The translations under genes and the position numbers were made by a program. Source: an uncultured Roseovarius sp. (GTDB taxonomy: Bacteria; Pseudomonadota; Alphaproteobacteria; Rhodobacterales; Rhodobacteraceae). From it: a stretch of 64,000 nt of DNA. This document shows, in pieces, positions 19,845 through 28,554 of this stretch. The notes under the pieces were generated by a model that saw only the letters and a list, made by a program, of their open reading frames with translations, did not search any database and was not told the origin of the DNA. The stretch covers positions 3,948,001-4,012,000 of the forward strand of contig OX638333.1 in assembly GCA_951812895.1 (NCBI GenBank), given 5' to 3'. The first letter of the stretch is position 1. Every line of letters starts with the position of its first letter.

Positions 19845-21449
19845 CTACATCCGGAACACGCCGAAACGTGTCTTCTCAATTGGTGCATTCAACGCTGCGC
19901 GCAGTGACAGGGACAGCACATTTCGGCTCTTGCGCGGGTCGACGATCCCGTCATCCCAAAGCCGCGCGCTGGCATAAAGTGGATGGGACTGGCGCTCGAA
20001 CATGTCAATCGTGGGCTGTTTGAAGGCGGCCTCTTCTTCGACTGACCATTCACCACCTTTGCGTTCGATCGCATCCCGCCGCACCGTTGCCAGCACGCCC
20101 GCCGCCTGCTCACCCCCCATCACAGAAATCCGGGAATTCGGCCATGACCACATAAAGAGCGGGCTATAAGCCCTTCCAGACATTACATAATTTCCAGCTC
20201 CGAATGAGCCGCCTACAACCATTGTAATTTTGGGCACCGCCGTTGTCGCCACGGCTGTCACCATCTTTGCGCCGTGCCTTGCGATGCCTTCGTTTTCATA
20301 CTTCCGGCCCACCATGAACCCGGTGATATTCTGCAGAAACACCAACGGTATCTTTCGCTGGCTGCACAGTTCCACGAAATGCGCGCCTTTTTGGGCCGCA
20401 TCGGAAAACAGCACGCCATTATTCGCAATCAACCCCACCGGATAGCCGTCGACATGGGCAAACCCGCAGACAAGTGTTTCGCCAAACCTTTGTTTGAATT
20501 CATCAAACCGCGAACCATCAACAATGCGGGCAATCACTTCGCGTATGTCATAAGGCGTACGTAAATCCCCCGGAACCACACTCAGGATCTCTTCCGGATC
20601 ATACGCTGGCAGTTCCGGTGTCGCTCTATTTTGTGTGGCCCTCAAGGTACCACCCAGATTGGCAACGGCACGCCGCGCCAATGCCAGCGCATGCGTGTCG
20701 TCTTCGGCCAGGTAATCCGCAACACCGCTCAGGCGCGTATGTACATCCCCACCGCCCAAATCCTCGGCACTCACCACTTCGCCTGTTGCAGCCTTGACCA
20801 AAGGCGGTCCCGCCAGAAAGATAGTCCCTTGTTCTTTCACGATAATTGTCACATCTGACATCGCCGGAACATAAGCACCTCCAGCGGTACAACTACCCAT
20901 CACAACCGCTATCTGCGCGATGCCTTTTGCACTCATCTGCGCCTGATTATAGAAAATCCGCCCAAAATGGTCCCGATCCGGAAAAACTTCATCCTGATTG
21001 GGCAAGTTAGCCCCGCCGCTATCCACCTGATAGATACAGGGCAAATTGCATTCCGCCGCAATTTCCTGCGCGCGCAGATGCTTTTTGACAGTCATTGGGT
21101 AATAGGTGCCGCCTTTTACCGTGGCGTCATTGCAGACGATCATACAATCGCGCCCTTCGACACGCCCAACACCGGCAATAACCCCGGCACAAGGTGCCGC
21201 ACCATCATACATGCCATGCGCCGCCGTTGCTCCGATTTCGAGAAACGGACTACCGGGATCAAGCAGATTGGCCACCCGTTCCCGGGGAAGCATTTTACCT
21301 CGCGACACATGCCGTTCGCGGGACGATTCACCGCCTCCGGCTGCTGCAAGATATGCAGCGTCTTCCGCCACCCGCAAAGCCTCCAGATGTGCCGCCCGAT
21401 TTGACTGGAATGCCTCCGAAGATGTCAGCGCACTAGATCGAAGTTTCAT
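19845..21449 (-). CDS. liuB: 3-methylcrotonyl-CoA carboxylase, beta subunit
   Basis: This carboxyltransferase subunit moves CO2 from biotin to 3-methylcrotonyl-CoA. The 534-residue protein has two crotonase-like carboxyltransferase halves; visible motifs are [17 protein letters not shown] (about 142-158), [15 protein letters not shown] (about 185-199) and the C-terminal [13 protein letters not shown] and [10 protein letters not shown]. Length fits the family. It is preceded by a 72-bp gap and followed within 3 bp by the macro-domain gene. Confidence 0.96.
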   Translation of the reverse strand: MKLRSSALTSSEAFQSNRAAHLEALRVAEDAAYLAAAGGGESSRERHVSRGKMLPRERVANLLDPGSPFLEIGATAAHGMYDGAAPCAGVIAGVGRVEGRDCMIVCNDATVKGGTYYPMTVKKHLRAQEIAAECNLPCIYQVDSGGANLPNQDEVFPDRDHFGRIFYNQAQMSAKGIAQIAVVMGSCTAGGAYVPAMSDVTIIVKEQGTIFLAGPPLVKAATGEVVSAEDLGGGDVHTRLSGVADYLAEDDTHALALARRAVANLGGTLRATQNRATPELPAYDPEEILSVVPGDLRTPYDIREVIARIVDGSRFDEFKQRFGETLVCGFAHVDGYPVGLIANNGVLFSDAAQKGAHFVELCSQRKIPLVFLQNITGFMVGRKYENEGIARHGAKMVTAVATTAVPKITMVVGGSFGAGNYVMSGRAYSPLFMWSWPNSRISVMGGEQAAGVLATVRRDAIERKGGEWSVEEEAAFKQPTIDMFERQSHPLYASARLWDDGIVDPRKSRNVLSLSLRAALNAPIEKTRFGVFRM

Positions 21450-21521
21450 AGGATTTTCCCAATATCGCCAGACGCACCGCGCTGGCCCGCGTGAATTTTA
21501 TGCAAACAGCTAATGCAAACA

Positions 21522-22121
21522 TCAATCTGCCCCCGGCCCGGGCCGCACCTTCGGGCGGATCGGCGGCGGAATACGGGCCCAGCCCGCTTCGACCGCAGGC
21601 ATCGCCCAGCCCAAATGCCGCGCAATTTGCCATGCAAGAACCGCATTTCTCAGCCGTCCATTGGCCTCTCGCGCTTCACACCATACCTGATACAATTGCT
21701 CGGCACCGGCACAATCCTGCCCTGCTGAACCACCATGCGCTATCGACCAGGCATTGGCATAAAGCTGAGCGGCAAAGTTCTCCTGCTCCGCATCAACCAA
21801 AGGCGCCCGCAACTGGCCCAGCACCTCCAAGCGCAGAGATTCCTGTGTTTCCGTTAACGCCTGCTGGCAACCCACCAGATCATTGGATCGGTCACAGAGC
21901 GTGATCCCGATATTGCCGCAGTACTCCACCCACTGAACTCCGGCTATCTTGTAACCTTCCTGCGCGTCGGCTCGCCGGTGTAGCCAAGTCAGTTCGCGCT
22001 CGTAGCGTGCAACTTCGATGTCCATACAGGTTTTGAAATCAGGCAAAGGCACATCTTCGGAACTACTGGTCCCGGCACACCAAATCAGCACAACAGCGAA
22101 ATATGGGAAAAACCTAGGCAC
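21522..22121 (-). CDS. Exported LprI-like (DUF1311-like) protein in the liu operon
   Basis: The GTG at 22121, which overlaps the stop of the acyl-CoA synthetase gene, is chosen as start; an ATG at 22145 overlaps it further. The 199-residue product has an N-terminal hydrophobic signal, then a cysteine-containing helical domain (C at about 32, 67, 75, 82) and later WCEAREANGRLRNAVLAWQ. The Cys pattern and helices recall lysozyme-inhibitor LprI-type proteins, but weakly. Function in this operon unknown. Confidence 0.6.
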   Translation of the reverse strand: MPRFFPYFAVVLIWCAGTSSSEDVPLPDFKTCMDIEVARYERELTWLHRRADAQEGYKIAGVQWVEYCGNIGITLCDRSNDLVGCQQALTETQESLRLEVLGQLRAPLVDAEQENFAAQLYANAWSIAHGGSAGQDCAGAEQLYQVWCEAREANGRLRNAVLAWQIARHLGWAMPAVEAGWARIPPPIRPKVRPGPGAD

Positions 22122-23679
22122 AACCGTCGACCTCGGCTGCGGCACGTGACCTCAACTCCTTGCGAATGACTTTACCGGTGACGGTCATAGGCAAAGCCTC
22201 AACAAATTCTATTTCCCTTGGATATGAATGGCTTGCAAGACGATCTTTAACAAAGCGCTGCAATTCCCCCGGATCAATAACTTGCGCTTTCGAAACCGGC
22301 TTCAGCACGACATACGCCTTAACGATCTCTGTCCTCAACGCATCGGGTTTCCCGACCACCCCTACGGTTGCGACCGCGGGATGTTTGAGCAGGCAATCCT
22401 CTATCTCTGCCGGGCCAATCCGATAACCCGATGAGGTGATAACGTCGTCTTCACGCCCGACAAACCGCAGATAGTCGCCATCCCAGACGCCCCTGTCTCC
22501 GGTCAACATCCAATCGCCCTTAAACTTTTCAGCGGTCAATTCTGGTTGGTTCCAGTACCCAAGCATCATACTGGCCGACCCGCGCCTGGTCGCCACATCG
22601 CCCTCTACATCTGTTGGGATTCCATCAGGATTCAGGATACCCACCTCATGTCCGGGCACGGGTTTGCCGATGCATCCCGGCTGCGGTTCAAACAATGCGC
22701 TACAGCTCGACGCGACCATGTTGCACTCTGTCTGACCATAAAACTCATTGATTTGCAGGCCTAGTGCCCTTTGGCCCCACTCCAACATTTCTGAGCCCAA
22801 GGGCTCTCCACCGCTCGCCACACTGCGCAGACCGGATATTTCTGCATCCTGCGCCTTCAGCATTCTCAGCGCGGTTGGCGGAAAAAACACATTACGAACA
22901 GCGCCTTCCGACACGACCCGAATACACTCATCAACGCTGAACTTCGCAAATCTGGCCGCAACAACGGGAACACCAAGTGCCAAGCCCGGCATCAGGACAT
23001 CAAACAATCCGCCAATCCAAGCCCAATCCGCGGGCGTCCATAGGCAATCACCGTCCTGTCCCAGAAAATCGTGGCTGAGCTCCACTCCTGGCAGATGCCC
23101 AGTCAAAATCCGGTGGCCATGCAGCGCGCCTTTGGGGCTACCCGTTGTCCCGCTGGTGTAGATGAGCACGGCGGGATCTTCCGGGCCGGTCTCCGCGGTC
23201 TTAAAAGTACCTTCCGGTAGATCGGATTCTTCCGGGACCAGTGCTGTGATATCGCCAAGTGATGCCAACAATTGCGCACCCTCTATATCGCACACAACAA
23301 TTTTTGCGCTGGCATCTGCTACTCGGCTGACCAAGGCATCTTGTTTGAAGAGCTTAAACAAAGGAATTGAAATCGCTGCTATTTTCCAGATTGCGATATG
23401 GGCCACAGCGCACCACGCATCCTGGCTTCGCAAAACCCCAACACGGTCGCCGCGCCTTACACCCCGTGCAACCAGTTCACGCGCCAAACTGTCGGCCATG
23501 GTTTGCATCTGAGCAAAGGTAACCTCCTGAAGCCCGTCACTCAGATCTATGATCGCCACTTTGTCGGGTGTGGTCTTTGCCGGGCCATCGCAAACCTGCG
23601 TTGCCATATTCAACCGCACAGGCAACTCCCAAGCGAAATTGGCAACCAGATCGTCATATGATTGAGCGTGCTTCAACAT
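22114..23679 (-). CDS. Acyl-CoA synthetase (AMP-binding), medium/branched-chain type
   Basis: The 521-residue ANL-superfamily ligase activates a carboxylic acid through an acyl-adenylate. Motifs: A3 loop IYTSGTTGSPKGALHG (about 173-188), A5 EFYGQTE (about 317-323), A7/A8 TGDRGVWDGDYLRFVGREDD with YRIGP, and the C-terminal catalytic lysine in VTGKVIRKELR. Its location just downstream of liuA suggests it activates isovalerate or another branched acid, or acetoacetate; the substrate cannot be read directly. Confidence 0.88.
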   Translation of the reverse strand: MLKHAQSYDDLVANFAWELPVRLNMATQVCDGPAKTTPDKVAIIDLSDGLQEVTFAQMQTMADSLARELVARGVRRGDRVGVLRSQDAWCAVAHIAIWKIAAISIPLFKLFKQDALVSRVADASAKIVVCDIEGAQLLASLGDITALVPEESDLPEGTFKTAETGPEDPAVLIYTSGTTGSPKGALHGHRILTGHLPGVELSHDFLGQDGDCLWTPADWAWIGGLFDVLMPGLALGVPVVAARFAKFSVDECIRVVSEGAVRNVFFPPTALRMLKAQDAEISGLRSVASGGEPLGSEMLEWGQRALGLQINEFYGQTECNMVASSCSALFEPQPGCIGKPVPGHEVGILNPDGIPTDVEGDVATRRGSASMMLGYWNQPELTAEKFKGDWMLTGDRGVWDGDYLRFVGREDDVITSSGYRIGPAEIEDCLLKHPAVATVGVVGKPDALRTEIVKAYVVLKPVSKAQVIDPGELQRFVKDRLASHSYPREIEFVEALPMTVTGKVIRKELRSRAAAEVDGCA

Positions 23680-23682
23680 CGT

Positions 23683-24165
23683 CTAGTTCGACAACCGACC
23701 TTCCAGGAAAAGCGTCTGTTCCGCAGTCGCCCACATCAGGCATACTACTTGCGCTGGCCCGCCGCCGGTGCCACCTCCCCATTGCGACCGCTCAAAGTCA
23801 CACTTCGAGTCGCGAAATAAGATCCAAGCACGTTGCATGTTGCGCAAAGCTGCCACTTGACTGGGTGCACTTTCGCCATTTTCGCTGTCGATCCGGCTCG
23901 ATTGTGCCATCAGCGCTTTATAGGCCACGTTCAGTCGCGCGTCCCACCATTCGGCCTCAGCACCATAACACATCACCTGACCCGCCGTTGAATAACCCAG
24001 ATCATTATGTTCAAGGCAATGTTCTGCAGATAACCCAATGCAATGGTCGAAATCACCCATAACATGCTCAAACAGGCAGTCATCCGTATAAGTGTCGTCA
24101 AATTGCAGCTCCTGTGCTTGTGAAGGCCCAGCAATCAAAAAAATGGCTAACACTAAGTATTTCAT
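23683..24165 (-). CDS. LprI-family (DUF1311) periplasmic protein
   Basis: The 160-residue protein has a signal peptide (about 1-18) and the LprI/DUF1311 pattern: paired cysteines in the N-terminal half, [11 protein letters not shown], and [38 protein letters not shown] split here as its key elements (WILFRDSKC and the later C-L-M-W-A-T). The LprI family includes a mycobacterial lysozyme inhibitor. It overlaps liuA by 4 bp and is 3 bp before the acyl-CoA synthetase gene. Why it sits in a leucine operon is unclear. Confidence 0.8.
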   Translation of the reverse strand: MKYLVLAIFLIAGPSQAQELQFDDTYTDDCLFEHVMGDFDHCIGLSAEHCLEHNDLGYSTAGQVMCYGAEAEWWDARLNVAYKALMAQSSRIDSENGESAPSQVAALRNMQRAWILFRDSKCDFERSQWGGGTGGGPAQVVCLMWATAEQTLFLEGRLSN

Positions 24166-25325
24166 TGCATCGCTCCCATCATTTCCCTGCCGACCAGCAT
24201 ACGACGGATTTCCGATGTCCCCGCACCAATTTCCATCAGCTTGGCATCGCGGAACAGTCTGGCCACGGGCGCATCATTCAAAAACCCGGCCCCGCCCATG
24301 GCCTGAACGGCCTGATGCGCCTGCGTCATTGCCTGCTCGCTCGCATATAGACAGCAGGCCGCCGCATCCTGTCGTGTGACCTCTCCCCGGTCACAGGCCT
24401 TGGCCACTTCGTAGACATAGGCGCGAGCGGAGTTCATCGCGGTGTACATGTCGGCGATCTTGCCCTGCATGAGTTGAAAGTTTCCAATCGGCTGACCAAA
24501 CTGCCTGCGCTCCGCAAGGTAGGGCATCACCTCATCCAGACAGGACGCCATGATCCCCAGCCCAATCCCGGCCAACACCACACGCTCATAATCCAGGCCG
24601 GACATTAAAACCCGGACACCGCGCCCCTCTTCCCCCAGAACATTCTCAAACGGCACTTCAACATCGTCAAAGATCAGCTCTGCCGTGTTACTGCCCCGCA
24701 TCCCAAGCTTGTCAAAATGCGGACTGGTGGAAAATCCAGCCATCTCCCGCTCGATCAAAAACGCCGTGATCCCCTTTGATCCCGCTTCGGGGTCGGTCTT
24801 TGCATAAACCACCAGCGTCTCGGCATCCGGGCCGTTGGTGATCCAGTATTTGTTGCCGTTCAAACGGTAATGATCATTCCGTTTCTCCGCACGCAGTTTC
24901 ATGCTGACCACATCACTGCCAGAACCAGCCTCTGACATCGCCAATGCGCCCACATGGGCACCCGAAACCAGCCCCGGCAGGTATTTTTGCCGCTGTTCAT
25001 CCGTCCCGTTCAGCTTAATCTGATTGACGCACAGGTTCGAATGCGCCCCATAGCTTAGCGAGACACTGGCCGAGGCACGCGCGATCTCTTCAACCGCCAC
25101 CACGTGGGCGAGATAGCCCATATCGACGCCACCGTATTCTTCGGGCACAGTGATCCCCAACAGGCCCAGCTCGCCCATCTCCGTCCAAAGTTCGTTGGGA
25201 AAGCTGTTTTGTTCGTCGATCTCTGTCGCAATCGGCTTGACCCGCTCCTGCGCCCATTTGTGCACGAGCTCGCGGAGGTTCTCAACGTCCTCACCCAAAT
25301 CGAACCGCATAACGGCGTTGAACAT
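24162..25325 (-). CDS. liuA: Isovaleryl-CoA dehydrogenase
   Basis: This FAD enzyme oxidises isovaleryl-CoA to 3-methylcrotonyl-CoA, the first dedicated step of leucine breakdown. The start at 25325 ([13 protein letters not shown]) gives 387 residues; an ATG 12 codons upstream lies in the promoter region. Seen are the acyl-CoA dehydrogenase signatures [19 protein letters not shown] (around 135) and [11 protein letters not shown], and the isovaleryl-type catalytic Glu context DYERVVLAG (around 245). It heads the liu operon and has a clear promoter and operator upstream. Confidence 0.95.
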   Translation of the reverse strand: MFNAVMRFDLGEDVENLRELVHKWAQERVKPIATEIDEQNSFPNELWTEMGELGLLGITVPEEYGGVDMGYLAHVVAVEEIARASASVSLSYGAHSNLCVNQIKLNGTDEQRQKYLPGLVSGAHVGALAMSEAGSGSDVVSMKLRAEKRNDHYRLNGNKYWITNGPDAETLVVYAKTDPEAGSKGITAFLIEREMAGFSTSPHFDKLGMRGSNTAELIFDDVEVPFENVLGEEGRGVRVLMSGLDYERVVLAGIGLGIMASCLDEVMPYLAERRQFGQPIGNFQLMQGKIADMYTAMNSARAYVYEVAKACDRGEVTRQDAAACCLYASEQAMTQAHQAVQAMGGAGFLNDAPVARLFRDAKLMEIGAGTSEIRRMLVGREMMGAMQ

Positions 25326-25354
25326 GGCCTTTTGCTCCCGTCTCTCAGGTTTAT

Positions 25355-25368
25355 TGAACACTTGTTCA
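25355..25368. promoter_or_regulatory. Palindromic operator at the liuA start site
   Basis: TGAACA and TGTTCA flank CT, a 14-bp palindrome placed immediately downstream of the predicted -10 box, covering the transcription start region. Binding of a repressor here would block liuA transcription. The half-site is like those of TetR-family acyl-CoA-metabolism regulators; the regulator is not in the window. Confidence 0.7.
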
Positions 25369-25369
25369 T

Positions 25370-25399
25370 TTTATAAACGCAATCTCTGAGTCGGGTCAA
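25370..25399 (-). promoter_or_regulatory. Sigma70-type promoter of the liu operon
   Basis: On the minus strand -35 TTGACC (25394-25399) and -10 TATAAA (25370-25375) are separated by 18 bp. The liuA start codon at 25325 follows about 40 bp after the predicted start, and a palindromic operator overlaps the start site. Confidence 0.7.
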
Positions 25400-25423
25400 T
25401 CCCGACCTTGTTTGGCCCTGAAT

Positions 25424-25930
25424 CTAGCGTGATGAAGTGTTTAACCGCGGATCAAGAACGAAAGATGTCTGGCTCACATCCGTGATCCAATCCTCCGGCA
25501 ACGGGGCCTGAAAAATCAGGTTCCAGCTCTGCCGCGACACGGCAGAGGGTAAAACGATCATTTTGTGCGCCTGAAGGGCGCGATCCCCCCATTGCCGCTG
25601 GTCCGGCGCCACAACGCCTGCCTCCAGCCATCTTTGTTCTGCAAAATCCTCTGGCTGAAACACCGCAACGCGGTCCGGGTCCACTATAGTGAACGACGTC
25701 AGGATATGGGGTTGTTGATCAAGCAGCTGAAACCCCTTGTGAACGGCAACCTCCAAGATCGCGGTCGCCGGGTCCAATGCGCAATACACAGCGCGGGTTC
25801 CAACGCTGTTCCAGCGGCCCCCTGCCTGAAACGCGCCTTCGCCACTGTCCCAACCCGGCGCATGCCGCGCCCGGTCAAGCCGGTGCGCCCGAAGGGCACC
25901 GCCACCCAATTGCGCGGGCAATGGCGTCAC
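25424..25930 (-). CDS. RES-domain toxin
   Basis: The 168-residue protein is a RES-domain protein; the characterised members are toxins that degrade NAD+. The family residues are visible: the Arg in ALRAHRLDRA (about 12-21), GGRWNSVGTRAVYCALDPATAILEVAVH split into GGRWNSVG (about 37-44) with YCALDPATAILEV (the Glu), and the Ser-containing C-terminal segment LPSAVSRQSWNLIF. It overlaps the upstream DUF2384 antitoxin gene by 4 bp (ATGA), the normal gene order for this toxin-antitoxin type. Confidence 0.92.
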   Translation of the reverse strand: MTPLPAQLGGGALRAHRLDRARHAPGWDSGEGAFQAGGRWNSVGTRAVYCALDPATAILEVAVHKGFQLLDQQPHILTSFTIVDPDRVAVFQPEDFAEQRWLEAGVVAPDQRQWGDRALQAHKMIVLPSAVSRQSWNLIFQAPLPEDWITDVSQTSFVLDPRLNTSSR

Positions 25931-26379
25931 AGATAGACGCCGAAATCAATCTGACGCAGGGTCTGATCCACAAGGGCCGCACCAATGAACGTATCCAACA
26001 GATCAATCGGCCGACGACCGCCAAGGGCCAGCTGATCGGAGCGCAACCACTGCAATGCCGTGTCGCGCCCACCAAACACGTCCTCTGCCCGGGTCAGAAT
26101 CAGTGCGAACAAAACCAGCTGTGAACTGACATTGCTCGACAACGGTTTTTCACTGTCCCGCAACCGTTTAAGCTGCGATACGCTGATCGACAGAATTTCG
26201 GCCCAGGTCTTGTCCGGCAATTCATCCACCGCCGCCCGAAACCTGTGTAGCGCCAACGGGGGCAGGCCATTCTCTATCGCCGTATGCACGTCAATTGCAG
26301 TCTCCGGCGCGGATTTTCCCTGACCCAAAAACTTCCAGGAATGCCGAAGCTCCTCCTGACTTGCGATGTCGAATGGCAT
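25927..26379 (-). CDS. Xre/MbcA/ParS-type antitoxin (DUF2384)
   Basis: The 150-residue protein combines an N-terminal helix-turn-helix-like segment (around WAEILSISVSQLKRL, residues 69-83) with the C-terminal toxin-binding DUF2384 part (EDVFGGRDTALQWLRSDQLALGG split as EDVFGG and ALQWL, then RRPIDLLDT, typical PxxLL-like end). It precedes the RES toxin and has an inverted repeat in its promoter, so autorepression is likely. Confidence 0.9.
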   Translation of the reverse strand: MPFDIASQEELRHSWKFLGQGKSAPETAIDVHTAIENGLPPLALHRFRAAVDELPDKTWAEILSISVSQLKRLRDSEKPLSSNVSSQLVLFALILTRAEDVFGGRDTALQWLRSDQLALGGRRPIDLLDTFIGAALVDQTLRQIDFGVYL

Positions 26380-26398
26380 TGGTGACTCCAGTGCGGTT

Positions 26399-26440
26399 CA
26401 TTTGGGCCATTCAAATAGTCCAAATGGGCCAATATGTCAA
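26399..26440 (-). promoter_or_regulatory. Promoter and operator of the RES-Xre toxin-antitoxin operon
   Basis: On the minus strand -35 TTGACA (26435-26440, consensus) and -10 TATTTG (26412-26417) are spaced by 17 bp. The inverted repeat CATTTGG (26399-26405) / CCAAATG (26420-26426) has one arm in the spacer and one at the start site, and the direct repeat TGGGCCA recurs 22 bp apart (26403, 26425), two helical turns. The arrangement fits binding of the antitoxin and steric autorepression. Confidence 0.75.
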
Positions 26441-27633
26441 GATTGCCCTTGAAAGACCGTTCCTACCTCGGCCCTTATGATCCTTGAGATCAACGCACAA
26501 TCTTTTTCACTAAAGGTCAGCGGTAATCGCATGTCGACGATCCCCTTAAGCACCCTGTCGCTTTCGGGCATCCGCTCACTCGACACATAGCGCCAGCTGT
26601 CATACCGGCTGGTAAAGCCTGTGGGTTCTGCACCCCCGAACCATTTAAGCTCCACGCCCCGCTTTGAACAGCGTGCCAGTACATCTGCAATGGCGGCTTC
26701 GGACCAATCCAACAACAGAAACTGGATGGACGATCCAACATAGGTCTCTTCCTCCGGCCGCTCCACAACCGTCAGGCCCGGTGTGCCACGCAAACCGTCC
26801 TCGACCACCCGATAACGGTCATTCCATGCTGCGCATTGCTTCTCCAGCGCGGCCAGCTGCGGCCGCAAAATTGCGGCCCGCAAATTATCCATCCGGCCCG
26901 ACACGTTAGGCGTGTGGTATTTCACCCGCTCAAATACCTCGGCGGACGGAACCACCCCGTTGCGCCCGTACAGCATATAAGACCCTGACAAGATAACAGC
27001 CCGGGCCATCACTTCATCATCGTCAGTAACGAAAAACCCACCCTCACCGGAATTCATGTGCTTATAGGTCTGTGTTGAATAACAGCCGATCAACCCATCA
27101 CGCCCCGACGGCCGCCCTTTCCAAGCCGCACCCATCGTGTGCGCGCAATCCTCGATGACCGTAATGCCAGCCTCGTCACAGATCTGTATCAACTGATCCA
27201 TATCGCACAAATGCCCGCGCATATGGCTCAGCATCAGCACTGCTGCCTGATCTGCCTTGGCCCGCAGATCATCCAGATCAATCGTCAGCGACTCAGTGAC
27301 CCCCACAAACACAGGCACAGCCTCTATACTCGCAATCGCACCCGGCACCGGGGCCAGGGTAAAGGCGTTGGTCAGCACCCTCTCACCCGGCTTTACACCG
27401 ATCGCCCGCAACGCGGTGGCCATGGCATAACCGCCCGACGCCACGGCAAGCGCATATTTCGCACCGGTATAGGCCGCAAATTCCCGCTCTAACAGGGCCG
27501 TCTCACCATCCTCTCCGGATGCGAGATTATACCGATGCAGGCGTCCATGCTGTAACACCTCCATCGCCGCCCTGATCCCGTCTTCGGGAATCGGCTCTTG
27601 CTGGGTGAAACTACCTTTGAAAATCTCAGTCAT
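26437..27633 (-). CDS. DegT/DnrJ/EryC1-family PLP aminotransferase
   Basis: These enzymes aminate keto-sugars in surface-polysaccharide or secondary metabolism. The start MTEIFKGSF at 27633 is preferred over an ATG 12 codons upstream. The 398-residue protein has the PLP lysine in the family motif STQTYKHMNSGEGGFF (about 194-209) and the VIEDCAHTMGA segment with the PLP Asp. No other sugar-nucleotide genes flank it, so the substrate is unknown; related proteins are found in aminocyclitol and deoxysugar pathways. Confidence 0.85.
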   Translation of the reverse strand: MTEIFKGSFTQQEPIPEDGIRAAMEVLQHGRLHRYNLASGEDGETALLEREFAAYTGAKYALAVASGGYAMATALRAIGVKPGERVLTNAFTLAPVPGAIASIEAVPVFVGVTESLTIDLDDLRAKADQAAVLMLSHMRGHLCDMDQLIQICDEAGITVIEDCAHTMGAAWKGRPSGRDGLIGCYSTQTYKHMNSGEGGFFVTDDDEVMARAVILSGSYMLYGRNGVVPSAEVFERVKYHTPNVSGRMDNLRAAILRPQLAALEKQCAAWNDRYRVVEDGLRGTPGLTVVERPEEETYVGSSIQFLLLDWSEAAIADVLARCSKRGVELKWFGGAEPTGFTSRYDSWRYVSSERMPESDRVLKGIVDMRLPLTFSEKDCALISRIIRAEVGTVFQGQS

Positions 27634-27729
27634 GCTTTTGTTAATGCGGTCGGTTTTGACGCAGGTCAATGGGTTGGCATGACTTTCGCCGCTATGTTTC
27701 GAAAACCCGAAATCCTGCTCTGTGTGTTC

Positions 27730-28422
27730 TTAAACTCGGGCGGGTCCAATCAACCGCAGCACAACATCGGGCAGTTCGGCAAATCCATCAATCATCGCAT
27801 CTGGCTCCAGATCTGCAGCAATCGGCCCGTTCGGTCCAAAATTGACCAGAACCGAGGGCACGCCCGCCGCACGCGCGGTATCATGATCCGTCTGCGTATC
27901 GCCAACCAACAGACACAGCTCAGGTGCACCCCCAGCCCGCCGAACCGCCTCGAACAACGGTTCAGGATCAGGTTTCCGGACTGACAACGTATCCGCGCCG
28001 ATCAACGCGCCAAACTGGTCCAACACACCCAGACGGCGTAGCAACAACCGGGCGAGGTATTCTGGTTTGTTCGTGCAAATTGATACCCTGTACCCATCCA
28101 CCTTGAGCACATCCACCGCGTCCAACGCACCCGGATAAAACACCGTGTGGACATCAATCGCTTTCTCGTAAGCTGCCAGCAGAACGGGATATTGCCGGTC
28201 AATCTCATCCGTATCCTCCCCACGTCCGATCCGGCCCAACCCCAGCTTCAGCATCGCGCGCCCGCCCCGCAACGCTGTACTTGCATCTCTGACCGGGTCG
28301 AGCAGATCACCTACTCCCAACCCCTGAAAACAGGCATTTGCGGCTGCAATCAGGTCTCCACTGGTGTCCGCCAGAGTACCGTCCAGATCAAATACAACTG
28401 TTTTCAATACCCTGTCTCCCAT
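27730..28422 (-). CDS. gph: HAD-family phosphoglycolate phosphatase
   Basis: The 230-residue protein is a HAD hydrolase that removes phosphate from 2-phosphoglycolate or similar substrates. HAD motif I is FDLDGTLAD (about 10-18), motif II SICTNKPEYL, motif III the lysine in VRKPDPEPLF and motif IV VGDTQTDHDTA. The start ATG at 28422 follows a divergent intergenic region shared with glmU. Confidence 0.88.
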   Translation of the reverse strand: MGDRVLKTVVFDLDGTLADTSGDLIAAANACFQGLGVGDLLDPVRDASTALRGGRAMLKLGLGRIGRGEDTDEIDRQYPVLLAAYEKAIDVHTVFYPGALDAVDVLKVDGYRVSICTNKPEYLARLLLRRLGVLDQFGALIGADTLSVRKPDPEPLFEAVRRAGGAPELCLLVGDTQTDHDTARAAGVPSVLVNFGPNGPIAADLEPDAMIDGFAELPDVVLRLIGPARV

Positions 28423-28470
28423 GGGTGAAACGCCCGGTTTGGCATATTTCCGCGCAAGTTTGTCACATCC

Positions 28471-28494
28471 CGCAATCATCTTTGATGGATTGCG
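28471..28494. promoter_or_regulatory. Inverted repeat in the gph/glmU divergent region
   Basis: CGCAATC (28471-28477) and GATTGCG (28488-28494) bracket ATCTTTGATG, giving an extended imperfect stem (ATC/GAT inside). It lies in the 132-bp divergent region, upstream of a plausible glmU promoter (TTGCGC-16 bp-TAAAAC). Operator function is inference. Confidence 0.4.
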
Positions 28495-28554
28495 ATCTTG
28501 CGCCTGTTCCGCAACCGGATAAAACGTGCGCAACTGGAAGGAAAGAAAAACCGC

